Part shown: positions 48,801 through 58,961 of the stretch, in pieces
How positions within the stretch are numbered: the stretch's first letter is position 1
How the letters are laid out: every line of letters begins with the position of its first letter
From: Neoarius graeffei
Taxonomy: Eukaryota; Chordata; Actinopteri; Siluriformes; Ariidae
Direction: 5' to 3'
DNA: 64,000 nucleotides
Assembly: GCF_027579695.1 (NCBI RefSeq)
Contig: NC_083577.1
Location: forward strand, 29,979,698-30,043,697
Position numbers and translations under genes: made by a program
Notes under the pieces: model-generated
Told to the model about the DNA's origin: nothing
Database searches by the model: none
The model's input: only the letters and a program-made list of their open reading frames with translations

Positions 48801-51635
48801 AGGAAACCAGTGAAAACAAGAGAGAGTTCCTTACTGTGTTCTCCTCGAAGACTCAGCAACGACTGAATGAAACACATGGCTTAAATACAAAATGGCTAAT
48901 GAGTGGCAAGGCAGGCACATGACCAGAGTAACAGGGTGCAGGTGAGAGTAATCAACCAAGGACACAATAGGAAAGGTAACATCACATGAGGCTAGCCCAC
49001 AAGGGCGACATCTAGTGGCCAAAACACAAATGTCCAGAGAGTGGTGAAGGAAGTCCATGAGTGTGACACATGTTTCTGATGATCAGATTTTTCTGTGATA
49101 TACACAGTAACAATAATGACAACCATGTATGTTACACAACTCTTTTCGATTATTTTTGGATGGACTATTGTACATAACTTTAGTCATTTCTAAACTGACT
49201 GAATAAATCAAAGTACTTACCTCTCACCACACATGCTGGCATGCATTTCAATTGTGGCAGAGGAGAATACACATGAACACACTGGACATGTTGCATTGTC
49301 CTCTGGGATCTCATCACATGCTTCAGAGTCCTGGATTTTGAAGGAAATTGAAACTATTAACACATACTGTGCGTTACTACATTCCAGAAATACAATCAAA
49401 GAGAGAATTTTCACTTTAAAAGGGACATCATTATTGAAAGACAACCTCTACGGGAAAAATTACTTCATGTACTTGATAAGTGTAGTGATAACCTAAGCAG
49501 TACAGTTATATTATGAATATATTTGTTAGTATTTAACAGATTCATAACGTTAAAAAGTACACCAGGAAAATTCAAGAAGTCATTTACACCTCATCATGAA
49601 CCTTGTCAACAACTGTATAGGCTACTGTGTTGTAAATAGCAGGCCTATTAATGCGCTGGACATAAAAGTACAGATATTTATCATCATTATAGGTTTGTTA
49701 GTAAAATAGTGAACCTGTAGTGTCCCTTGACATTTCTCCAGGTGGACTAGCAGAACATGCACCGGCATTCTTGACCCACATTTTTTACAGTCACTTTTCG
49801 GCATTTTTGAAAAGAAACTGTCATCTTGTGGGAGGGGAGTTGTATCAAGTTCTTCTTGCAGAGGCATAATGAATAGTGTGTTTTTGCCATTGTTAGAAGC
49901 AATTTTTAACTGTCTGGCAGAGTACCCCTCTGCTTCGGGTGGAAGCAAGCTTAGCTTGCGTTGTCCAGTGCCTCCTATACAAAAAGAACACACACACACA
50001 GATTTATATTACTCTTTCATAATAATTTTAATCTTATTTGAATAACGTGAGGTCTAGTTCAGTAAATGCTACCTGAGGCTTTGTAGAGGAGCCATCCCCC
50101 AGTTAAATTCCCCATTTTGGGAAACTCTTGGGTTAGAAGTGATGTGATCTAAGAGAAGATAAAACTTAAGCTCAAGACAGATCTGATACAGGCTGAAATG
50201 CTAATATAAGATCAGCTGTAAATTAGTTTGTACCTGGGTATGGTCACTGTCCTCTGACATAGAAACATTCTTCCGGCCAAGCCCTGACATCAAATAGGAT
50301 ACTTCATCAGACGGCTGTGGTGTGCGGCTCATGGTCTTTGGAAGCAGGTAAAAAATAAAAGAGCATGTCTTGGAGACCGAGACATTTTGCCTTACTCCAA
50401 CATATGGCCTCTTTCTACCTCTTTGACCTCTCTGGAACAATCCAGGAAATGACCTGAAAAAAAAAAGACATTCAGTCATTTTGTTGACTTAAGAAACCAT
50501 TTTTTGCAGCTGTAGTATAGTCATTGATATTTCTATTCAATTCATGTGTTGAAGCACTGCAGCTCCCATTTTACTGACTGTGACAACTTTCACATGATGA
50601 AATATCAAGGGTGTAAATTTGAGTATTCAAAGTTCAGCTGAGTTAGTATCAGAAAAGCACAAGTCAAAAATACAAGGTCAGCAATCACCAGCAATTACCA
50701 ATGCCACAAATATTACCACTGAGTATTACAAGATAGGGACAGGTGCATGTGCACAAAGTGGATGGTGTTTATTTCCTCCTCATTTGTTGAACAGTTTATT
50801 TTGGTTAATATGATTTTCAAAGGTCAAACCTGGTCATTTCCTGATGAACTGTAGGCTGTTGCCCTGCAGTTAGGTTACTTTGCGGTTGAGATGTTCCCAC
50901 AGGTTCATCTGGCAATTGCTGGACAATAGGTTGCAAGACAGAGAGGAGGTTCTGTGCTGCATCCCGTATACTGACCTGTTTGGAAAAGAAACGTGAAAAA
51001 CGTAATGACTGACAGAATTTAAATGTTTCCACATACTTAAACTTTCACTTGCTCCCGTATGCCTATACACATTACAACATTCACTGCATTTTTAAAGGGT
51101 GCCGCGAAACAAGATATTTTAGGCCGCAAAAATCACAAACAGGCCAACGCAATCCTGGAGGGACTGATTAGCTAACTTGGATATTTGCAATCTAATGTTG
51201 CCCATCGACATATGTGGCGTCACGATGCTCCTGATGGTCAGCCCGCCACTGATGTGAAACGTTAGCCTACTACACGTATGTTACAAGCACAATTATATAC
51301 AGTTAGCTAACGTAGCTTCTCAGGATAACTACCTACACTCTTCAAGCTGTATCGCTCGCACATTTGCTCTATTAGGATAATTTCGCTAACTGTAAATGTT
51401 ACTACACGTGTATTACAATATAGTTAGCCAACTTAGCCTGTCAAGATAGCCTAATTACCTCATTCCTCAAGGCTGCTTTTACGTGCACATTACCTCAAAT
51501 AGGATAATTTCACTAACCGTGTATATTACAGAGTTAGTTAACTATAAGACATTTAAACCATAATGTTACTTACACGTTGTTGAACACCTCTTCCCTCCAT
51601 GCTTTCGTGGCGCCGTGTCGCAGACCAAGATTCAT
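45836..51635 (-). CDS. Transposon-borne HECT E3 ubiquitin ligase with two UBZ4 fingers
   Basis: Fourteen exons on minus: 51635-51576, 50975-50830, 50453-50234, 50148-50073, 49974-49715, 49330-49228, 48266-48174, 48063-47878, 47805-47722, 47607-47357, 47266-47141, 46693-46553, 46457-46343, 46053-45836. All have AG/GT borders and agreeing phases. They sum to 2079 nt: 692 residues plus stop, with no internal stop. Two C-x2-C-x11-H-x3-C fingers (C230/C233/H245/C249 and C269/C272/H284/C288) match the RAD18-type ubiquitin-binding UBZ4. From about residue 315 the HECT-like region follows: MDLRESPEDQDRTIVAFY, LFEGEPDYLVPSS, RQVKQLRKGLKETHLW, and KYPRAATCFETLCLP with the thioester Cys at 658. It ends GFGLI. 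Closest relatives recalled are fish G2E3-like multi-copy genes. It probably ubiquitinates a host or transposition factor (inference). The first exon lies in the right terminal repeat. Confidence 0.85.
46131..46251. repeat. Hairpin MITE in HECT intron 13
   Basis: TGTTTACATCCATGTCCAGT...ATAATCAGTATTA is followed after about 40 bp by its imperfect reverse complement (TAATACTGATTATGAGTGGA...). The inverted repeat of about 35 bp could form a stem. Confidence 0.55.
48436..49068. mobile_element. Solo LTR in HECT intron 6 (fossil)
   Basis: A 633-bp block beginning TGTTACAC and ending GTGTGACA (TG...CA), flanked by an exact 5-bp duplication CATGT (48431-48435 and 49069-49073). There is no internal coding region, so it is the product of LTR-LTR recombination. 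The clean duplication suggests it is not very old. The retrotransposon family is not determined. Confidence 0.75.
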
Positions 51636-52071
51636 GGCCACAGAGCCGTTTATTGAGATATTATCCCTATATACGACTTTGCAGGGCCAATAACCACACT
51701 GCCACCTCCTGGACAAAAGTGGTAGAACAGGCATTCCTGGTCTCTGCGCGCAAATCGTTTCCTTCAAATCCATCCGAGTGAATCGTGCCAAAAATCACGT
51801 GAGAAGGATGACGCAACTGAGCGAGCAAATAGGAACCTGCACATGCAAATCCTGTTGTGCAGCTTTGCAGATCTGAAGTTACAAGTGCAAATTCGAAGAT
51901 GCGCTTTCACAAGTTGTGAAATATGCTTGCAGTTTGCTTTTTGCAGATGTGTGGATCTGAAGTTACACTTACAAACTCTGAGATGCGCATTCACAAGTTG
52001 CGAATTACGGGTTTTACAAGTGCAAATCATAGTCTGCTCTTCTTGGGATATATGGCACTATCCTACCTTCA
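51224..52071 (-). repeat. Right terminal inverted repeat of copy B
   Basis: Inverted counterpart of 42539-43362. In the 88-codon stretch next to the end the two translations differ at one residue, and the next 73 codons are identical. It carries the HECT gene's first exon and donor, plus about 20 extra bp near 51275 relative to the left copy. Confidence 0.85.
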
Positions 52072-52129
52072 TAGGTTCTGGGAGTCCATATTTGTAGTCA
52101 GAGCATTATCAGCAGGTTTACTGACAGAG

Positions 52130-52258
52130 CTGAAAAGATTATTTAATTTTATTGATGCATTTTAAATAGTTTTAAATAAATTGATAATTTGAAAGCTCAT
52201 GTCTTTACTGTATTTGCATTTGTTAGCGTTTGCTACTAATCTAGGATGAAATGTTTAG

Positions 52259-52312
<54 letters not shown>

Positions 52313-52537
52313 CTGTGCAGTGGAGGAGAATTCAAGCTCTAAGTTTCCCTCCACCAGCAGTTTGTGGTTTTGTAAAGATCAGATGGATTTGTATGTTAAT
52401 GCTGCATTAGGTGATGATTCACAAGTTCAAATCAATTCTGAGTGAAATAAATTCACTTTGTTCATGCTGATATTAAACACTGTTAATCTGCATAATGGGA
52501 CAATTAAAATATGCACAAACAAATATATCTGTAATCT
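52130..52537 (+). repeat. Orphan copy of TRIM 3' region
   Basis: Fourth copy of the TRIM downstream unit, with a GT microsatellite at 52261-52310 and GTGCAGTGGAGGAGAATTC. It abuts copy B at its left and a hAT-like end at its right. Confidence 0.8.
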
Positions 52538-52774
52538 GCAGTGTTGGGAGTAACGTGTTACAAAAGTAATTAATTACTGTAATGCATTATACTTTTTGGC
52601 ATAACGCAGTAATGTAAGGCATTACAGGAGAGAAAACCGGTAATATTTACTCGTTACAGTGCCAGTAACGCACGTTACAATGCATTTTTAACCTGGATTG
52701 TTTTGTGGGTTTTCTTCATACAAAGTTCACGGATCACCGCGAGATCAGCTACTGATAAAAGTCCGCGCAGAACT
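52538..52774 (+). repeat. hAT-like end fragment (CAGTGTTGGGAGTAACG)
   Basis: Starts CAGTGTTGGGAGTAACGTGT and is rich in TTAC/GTAA subterminal repeats, a pattern common to fish hAT elements. The partner end is not recognised and a SINE follows. Confidence 0.6.
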
Positions 52775-53144
52775 CATCTCATCATCTCTAGCCGCTTTAT
52801 CCTTCTACAGGGTCGCAGACAAGCTGGAGCCTATCCCAGCTGACTACAGGTGAAAGGCGGGGTACACCCTGGACTAGTCGCCAGGTCATCACAGGGCTGA
52901 CACATAGACACAGACAACTATTCACACTCACATTCACACCTACGGTCAATTTAGAGTCACCAGTTAACCTAACCTGCATGTCTTTGGACTGTGGGGGAAA
53001 CCGGAGCACCCAGAGGAAACCCACGTGGACACGGGGAGAACATGCAAACTCCGCACAGAAAGGCCCTCGCCGGCCACGGGGCTCGAACCCAGGACCTTCT
53101 TGCTGTGAGGCGACAGCGCTAACCACTACACCACCGTGCCGCCC
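52775..53144 (-). mobile_element. V-SINE, full-length
   Basis: Minus-strand V-SINE flanked by a 12-bp duplication CCGCGCAGAACT (52763-52774 and 53145-53156). Confidence 0.9.
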
Positions 53145-53289
53145 CCGCGCAGAACTTCCTTTTATTAACTAGTCACGGACACGGAGACCGACACAGATGC
53201 ATATATGCATCTAGGGAGGGGGGTGTGTGACAGAGAAAAAGTGAGTTCATACACAAAAACAGCCACATAGCAAACTCTCACTTTTTCTC

Positions 53290-53291
53290 TG

Positions 53292-53348
<57 letters not shown>

Positions 53349-53458
53349 CATTGACAAAAAACAGCCACATAGCAAAGAGAGAGAGAGTGTGTGTGCGTGC
53401 GTGTGAAAGTGAGAGTGAAAAGAAATTATATATTTCTGTCATTGTGTGTATGTGTGTT

Positions 53459-53511
<53 letters not shown>
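53290..53511. repeat. CA and GT microsatellites in mirror arrangement
   Basis: A CA run (about 53296-53343), then about 120 bp, then a GT run (53464-53511). AAACAGCCACATAGCAAA occurs both before and after the CA run. Confidence 0.8.
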
Positions 53512-53539
53512 ATAGACCGCGGAACCGCCCGGGCCAGGG

Positions 53540-54944
53540 GGGCCGTGTCCCGGGTAACTTTTTGAAAATTATTTAAAAAAAATAGGCTAAACCTAGTGGT
53601 GTGTCGTTCACGAACGAACCGTTCTTTTTGAACGGGTCTTCGAAGTGAACGACTAGAACTAGTTCGCGCTGCCTCTCGTTCTCCGTCGTTGGTGAATCAG
53701 CAGTCTCTGCTCGCTGGCAGCAGGGCGGTCGCTGAATCTCGGTCGTTGGCGAATCAGCAGTCTCTGCTCGCTGGCAGCAGGGCGGTCGCTGAATCTCGGT
53801 CGTTGGTGAATCAGCAGTCTCTGCTCGCTGGCAGCAGGGCGGTCGCTGAATCTCGGTCGTTGGCGAATCAGCAGGATCTGTTCAGTAGCAGAAGGGCGTC
53901 CAACTTGCATTTTGATCTGTGCAGAGCAGCGCCACTTTACTTCTTTAAGGGCTATCTGAGCCCTATTATCAGAGCGTTGACACATGCCAGGTCTTTAGTT
54001 TACAATTTAGAGCTCTCACTCAGCAATACATTTCAGTTCACAGCGAACGAGCTCAGCAGTTCGCGAACGAACGAACGAGCAGCCAGCCTGCCTGCTGCCA
54101 TACTGGGCTGGGCGCATAGCAACGGTTTCCATGACTGTGATAAACAATGAAGAACGTGGCTCTGGAGATCGCGGCATACTATGTTCGTTTTTTTAATGTT
54201 AATGCAATTTGTAATAAAGTGGTTTGTTCTTTGTAATGAGCGTTGCTGTTGAATATGAGCAAAATGGGTGTTACTTAATGGGTTTGAACAACTGCATGAA
54301 ACAGTCTGCAAAGGAGGTCTCTTGCTCGAACAGCTGGAAAAGGTCTCGCTAGACATGACGTCAATCGAATGTTCGTGCATAACAACCGTTTCCATGTCCA
54401 TGACCAGGCCAAACAATGAATGATCATGAATGCAGCAGAGACACATCGCAGGCTACTGTTTGCTGAATACGATGACTTGTAAAAGTTGTTTATTCTCTGA
54501 AATGAGTGTTGCTGTTAAATAAGCTTTTTTTTTTTTTTTTGCTTAATGGGTTTGAGAGAACAACTGCATAGCCGGCAGACCATGGCTCTACTAAAATAAA
54601 TATAATAAATATAAAAACAGCTTTATTCTCATCTACATTTAATTAACTTTCAGAGCTTTGTTTATGTAGTCTTTTTCAGATAATGCTAGGATAATGTTTT
54701 TCTTCCATCTTTTTCTCAAGCACATTGTAATGTATGAAAATCTATTGTGGATGGCACCTCTGCCGCCTCTCGTTCACTCAAGATGAACTAAACTTCGGAC
54801 GAAGCCATTGTTGTGCCGCTTTGGTGTGACGTCATCAAAATGAACGAGTGAACGAACTGACCGACACGAACGAACTGGCGGAAATGAATCGCCATGTCCC
54901 ACCAATACGAGCCTGGCATGAACCGCTCCGACGCGCTATAATGA
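53540..54944. mobile_element. Element with GTGTCGTTCACGAACGAAC end, containing 57-bp repeats
   Basis: Left end GGTGTGTCGTTCACGAACG (about 53599). A matching inverted form (GAACGAACTGACCGACACG) lies near 54852-54872. The flanks on both sides (GTAACTTTTTGAAAATTATT and GAGCCTGGCATGAACCGCTC) are together again at 59640-59750 without the element, so it inserted into that sequence. No transposase is seen. Confidence 0.6.
53689..53880. repeat. 57-bp tandem repeat, three full units plus partial
   Basis: The unit GTTGGTGAATCAGCAGTCTC...GCTGAATCTCGGTC repeats with a 57-bp period (19 codons). Frames on both strands therefore stay open and give a 19-residue repeat (NQQSLLAGSRAVAESRSL-V/A). Expression as protein is not supported. 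Confidence 0.8.
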
Positions 54945-55208
54945 CACCAATCTATCACCAGCCAATCAGGAGACTTAATCAAACGCATCCCCCGCCCACC
55001 AATCTATCACCAGCCAATCAGGAGACGTAATCAAACGCATCCCCCGCCCACCAATCTATCACCAGCCAATCAGGACAGGAGACAATCAAACGCATCCCCG
55101 CCCACCAATCTATCACCAGCCAATCAGGAGACTTAATCAAATGCATCCCCCGCCCACCAATCTATCACCAGCCAATCAGAAAACTTAATCAAACGCATCC
55201 CCCGCCCA
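54945..55208. repeat. CCAAT-rich minisatellite, five units of about 52 bp
   Basis: Unit CACCAATCTATCACCAGCCAATCAGGAGACTTAATCAAACGC..., two CCAAT motifs per unit, five units. Followed at 55209 by GTGTCCGCGTCTGAGACG and a possible exon end GAAGTTGCCTGAG/GTAAGA near 55262. It could act as an NF-Y-bound promoter array (inference). Confidence 0.75.
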
Positions 55209-55311
55209 CTTGTGTCCGCGTCTGAGACGTTGAATTTTCACAGAAGGGAAGAAGTTGCCTGAGGTAAGACTGTGTGATAAATTAAGGAATGAACAAGAGA
55301 GGAATTTCAAC

Positions 55312-56757
55312 CAGTGGCGGCTGGTAGTCTTTCAAACAGGGGAGGCTGGTCGGTTACGACATTTCCAGATTTTAAAAGAAAAAACATCAGTTTTGCCCAT
55401 ACTCTTGCCTCTGATCTGGCTGATTGTTGGCAGCGTCACAAACTGTGAAATAACAGGTTCTTTTGGCCCATTAGCCTACTGTCCAATATACATGATGGTG
55501 GTGTTGGGGGGTATATGTTAACATTTTAAAATTGTGGCATGTTGTTTAAAAATTGATCATTATTGAAAGCAGCTCTTTGTCAGGAACCTCAGCAGTAGAG
55601 CTGGGTGCCACACATTTCATTCAATTTCATTCATTCCCTATATTTTACTTATTTTGACTGAGAAATGTTTTATTGACAATTTTGATAACCCTTCACTTTT
55701 AATCCAGGTCTGTAGTGTGAAATGTTCTCGGCTGTGTTTTTGTTTAAAAATGTTTTCCAAATTGTAGCTGTGTTTAATTCATATCCAGAAAAATATATAT
55801 TCCAATATAATATACTCAGCATAAACATTTTAAATAGAGTCTATATTTTTGGTCCATCCATGACATATTACTCAAGTAGCCTATTTACTGTTGTTGATGT
55901 GGGTCACTTGCTGTTAGCCAATTCACTTTCTCGTACCAGGAGAGCTGAAAGGAACGAGTATTATTCCCTACCTTTTTCACCAAGTCAATTTGAGGCGTTG
56001 GTCAAAAAATTTTAATTTTTTCCTCGAAAGGAAGACTGGCAAATGGCTTCGCCAAAATTAAATCAGCAATGCTTGGCATCCGTGCGCAGCTTTCTTGCTA
56101 GCTGACTAGCCCCCTCAAGTTCAGTCACTCAAATAAACGACATTTCTGGAACTAAGATAGCAAACTTGACAACACTATATTTACACTTTATTTACAATGA
56201 AAATATATACAAACTAAAAAAGCTGGTAGAAACCGTATGTAATGAATGAAATCGAAATGTAAGCTGATCTCTTACAATACACCACAGCACTTCCGAATCC
56301 GCATGGGAGTGAACTGAAATTCACCGCTGCCTGTCTATAGTTGAAACGAGCTGTCAATCAAAGAAAATATCCGGCCGCTTTCACCAATCACCAGTCTCCT
56401 CGCGGAAACTGCCATGTCCCTCCCATGTGAGGCTCGGAGTCCGTGGGCAGGCGTTTTTGCAGTATTTGTCCAAAAACCGTCTTGCATTTTGAGATTGAAA
56501 AGCGCATAGCTCCCAAATGCCGTTGAAGTCCACTGAGGCTGGGAGTCCGTAGGCGGGCATTTTCGCAGTATTTGTCCAATAATCGTCTTGCATTTTGAGA
56601 TTGAAAAGCACAGAGCTCCCAAATGCCATTGAAGTGCACTGAGGCTGCACTGCATCACACTGTCACGAGGGGGAGAAACTCATGCACACATTAAAATTAT
56701 AAGGGCATTTTTAGAGGAGGCTGAGCCTCCCTCGTTGTCTTAGAGCAATCGCCCGTG
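55312..56757 (+). mobile_element. Non-autonomous hAT with exact 8-bp duplication
   Basis: Starts CAGTGGCGGCTGG, ends CAATCGCCCGTG, flanked by ATTTCAAC (55304-55311 and 56758-56765). It contains two tandem units of about 109 bp near 56430-56647 (CTTGCATTTTGAGATTGAAAAGC in each). No transposase. Same family as 59759-61181 in opposite orientation. Confidence 0.85.
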
Positions 56758-56765
56758 ATTTCAAC

Positions 56766-57188
56766 ATATAGGGCTTAAGTTTGTTACCGTTAAATAAGCA
56801 TTGCTTGTACAGTAGCGTTATGTCGTTACAACGTTGACCCACTTTTAACGTGCCGAGTACCGACTGTAGCCAGTAACAAATGCTAATTAGCTTGCTGTCA
56901 AAAGTGCAAAGACCTTAAATTGCTCTGTGTAAATTAGAAAATGGCGCAACTTCCTCTGTAGCCGTCAACTCAACTTGTCTTGAGTTTTGAGCCGATCACA
57001 ACAGGGCAGCACTGTGGCCTGAGGTAAAACATGATAGTTTTAGTTTGTTTAAATTACAAAAATGAGTACACCCAATGACTGTCTCATATACTCTTCATAT
57101 ACTCATACTGTTTAAGTAATGCAATAAAACTAATCTTTAAAAGTGGTATTCACTCAAACTGTTTGCATAGAATGAACTTTGGGGTTAA
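56766..57188. other. No gene recognised
   Basis: Unique-looking sequence between the first paired hAT and the nested set. Nothing supportable. Confidence 0.5.
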
Positions 57189-57404
57189 CACTCAGTACGT
57201 TTACATGCACATCCAAATCGAGCTGCTGTCGGTAATCGAGCAAAGGGTCCCAGCAGGGGAGCCAGAGAAATCCAATCCTACATGCACTAAGGAAATCGAG
57301 CTATTGTGTGAGGTACATTGTGCACCCGAGCCACAGGTGGCGCTACACGCCCCATCGTGTTGGTACACTTCCGGTTGTCGTCATGAAGAAGAGCTATTCA
57401 AGAG

Positions 57405-57503
57405 CAGTGTTGCCAGATTGGGCGGCTTCCCGCCTAATTGGGCGGTTTTAAGTGCATTTTGGTGGGTTTTGAACATATTTTGGGCGAGTATCTGGCAACA
57501 TTG
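57405..57503 (+). mobile_element. 99-bp micro-MITE, AGTGTTGCCAGAT family
   Basis: Ends CAGTGTTGCCAGAT and ATCTGGCAACATTG, flanked by TTCAAGAG / TTTAAGAG (7 of 8). Contains GGCGGTTTTAAGTGCATTTTGG. Confidence 0.75.
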
Positions 57504-57728
57504 TTTAAGAGTATAAACAAAGTTATCAGTTCTGTGTTCACAAGAAGTGTTTGTAGTTTGTATGTATGAACAGAAGTGTTCCTAATAAAATGGGCACTAA
57601 GTTGATCTGAAGTGTTATGCCGATGGAGGCTGTTGTGTTTCCCGCTTGTGGACTCGTCACTTCCGGAAGGGGCAGTGCTGAAGTAAGTAGCTCAACTACG
57701 TAGCTCGATAGGGTTTACATGCACTAAC

Positions 57729-58785
57729 GCTACGTTCACACTGCAAGGCTTAATGCTCAATTCCGATTTTTTTGTGAAATCCGATTTTTTTGTGAGGTCG
57801 TTCACATTAACAAATATATGCGACTTGTATGTGATCCTCAGTATGAACGAAAAGCGACCTAAAGTGTTCCGCATGCGCGTTGCAGGATACGACGACGTCA
57901 CACGCAGTGAGCATGGCCAGTGTTTACGGAAGTAAAACCGCCCGGTTGCGGTATGACTCATCCAATCTAGCTTGAATAGCTGCATCCCCCCAAATGGAAA
58001 TCAGCTCCCTAACCTCTGCGTCCTTCCATTGAGAAGATTCAGAACCTTCACAGCCCGAAGCGTCCCTCGCACTGATGTCATGCGCAGGGGCGCAGATACG
58101 TTTTTTGAACTGGGGGGGGACAAAAAACTGGGGGGGACAAAGCTGCCAGCAAACCAACCCCAACCCCGATATGCCTGTCAAACTTGTTGTTAGTAACCAT
58201 AGCAACCAAGCTCGAGCTCGCAACCTGTGCAGTCTGCGCAGCTCAATCATCAATCAACCGAATATCAGTCTTTGTTTTGTTTTATGTGAGTTGTTGCAAC
58301 TATGTATACACTGCTGTGCACCTCAATAAACCGAATGGTAATTAGTCTTTTGATTTTTCCGTGAGGTTTGCCTTATGCAAAGAAAGACAGCATAGACGTT
58401 TTTTCCTCCCTATAAGTGGGGGGGGACCGAACGAGGTGAATTTAAATATGACTCGTCCCACCCTCTATCTGCGCCCGTGATTATGCGCCATGTTGTTGTA
58501 ACTTTTTTGAGAGACCCGCCGCCTACTTCAGCGCAGAATAGTGACGTTTGTGGCTTGTTGATGACGTGTAAGTCGGATGAATGCGACCTGGCGGTTCAGA
58601 CTGAAGTCGCATATGAAAAGAGCTGATAGGAATCGGAATTAGCACCACATATCCAAACGGCCTGGGTCGGATTTGAAAAAATCGGATCTGTGTCGTTCAT
58701 ATTGTCAATAAAAGATCGGATACAGGTCACATATGGGCGAAAAGATCGGATTTGAGTTACTTCAGCCTGCAGTGTGAACGTAGCC
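57729..58785. mobile_element. Middle hAT-like MITE of the nested set
   Basis: Ends GCTACGTTCACACTGCAAGGCT and the complement of GGCTACGTTCACACTGCAGGCT. Subterminal TCCGATTTTTTTGTG and AAAAGATCGGAT motifs repeat. No duplication is clear at its ends. Confidence 0.65.
58085..58479. mobile_element. Inner hAT-like MITE of the nested set
   Basis: Ends CAGGGGCGCAGATA and TATCTGCGCCCGTG, with flanks GTCATGCG / ATTATGCG (6 of 8). Both sides carry GGGGGGGAC runs. No coding region. Confidence 0.65.
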
Positions 58786-58961
58786 AGATCTGTAGCTCGG
58801 CAAAAATCGCATAATCTAGGTCGCGTAGCTCGATTACGAGAAATCAAGTTTGGTTCAATTTCAGCCGAGCTAAGGTGTTTCCATGCCATTTAGAACTTCG
58901 ATTTCAGTCGAGCAATGGCAGAAATTCGATTTTCTCTATGTGCATGTAAACGCACTGAGTG

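Larger units (their letters stand above)
42539..52071. mobile_element. 9.5-kb two-gene DNA transposon, IS3-like integrase plus HECT ligase (copy B)
   Basis: Terminal inverted repeats start TGAAGGTAGGATAGTGCC on both sides and extend about 830-850 bp (left to about 43362, right from about 51224). TA flanks both ends (a 2-bp duplication, or part of the repeat). Between them lie two convergent genes: an rve integrase gene on + (42975-45578) and a HECT E3 gene on - (45836-51635), with stops 257 bp apart. The repeats differ by roughly one base in the first several hundred compared, so the insertion is young or the ends are homogenised. The superfamily resembles Repbase IS3EU (recalled, not checked). 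A palindromic element, a hairpin element and a solo LTR are inserted inside. Confidence 0.85.
57189..58961. mobile_element. Outer hAT-like element of a nested set
   Basis: Ends CACTCAGTACGTTTACATGCACAT-type and the inverted form near 58938-58961. Inside lie a micro-MITE (57405-57503), a second element (57729-58785) and a third (58085-58479). No coding region of its own is seen. Confidence 0.65.

Noticed and set aside
54945-55208. CRISPR-like array
   Set aside because: The 52-bp units are contiguous with no unique spacers, in a vertebrate context. It is a minisatellite.
56335-56658. Overlapping minus-strand frames with internal similarity
   Set aside because: Produced by a two-unit tandem repeat of about 109 bp inside a non-autonomous hAT element.
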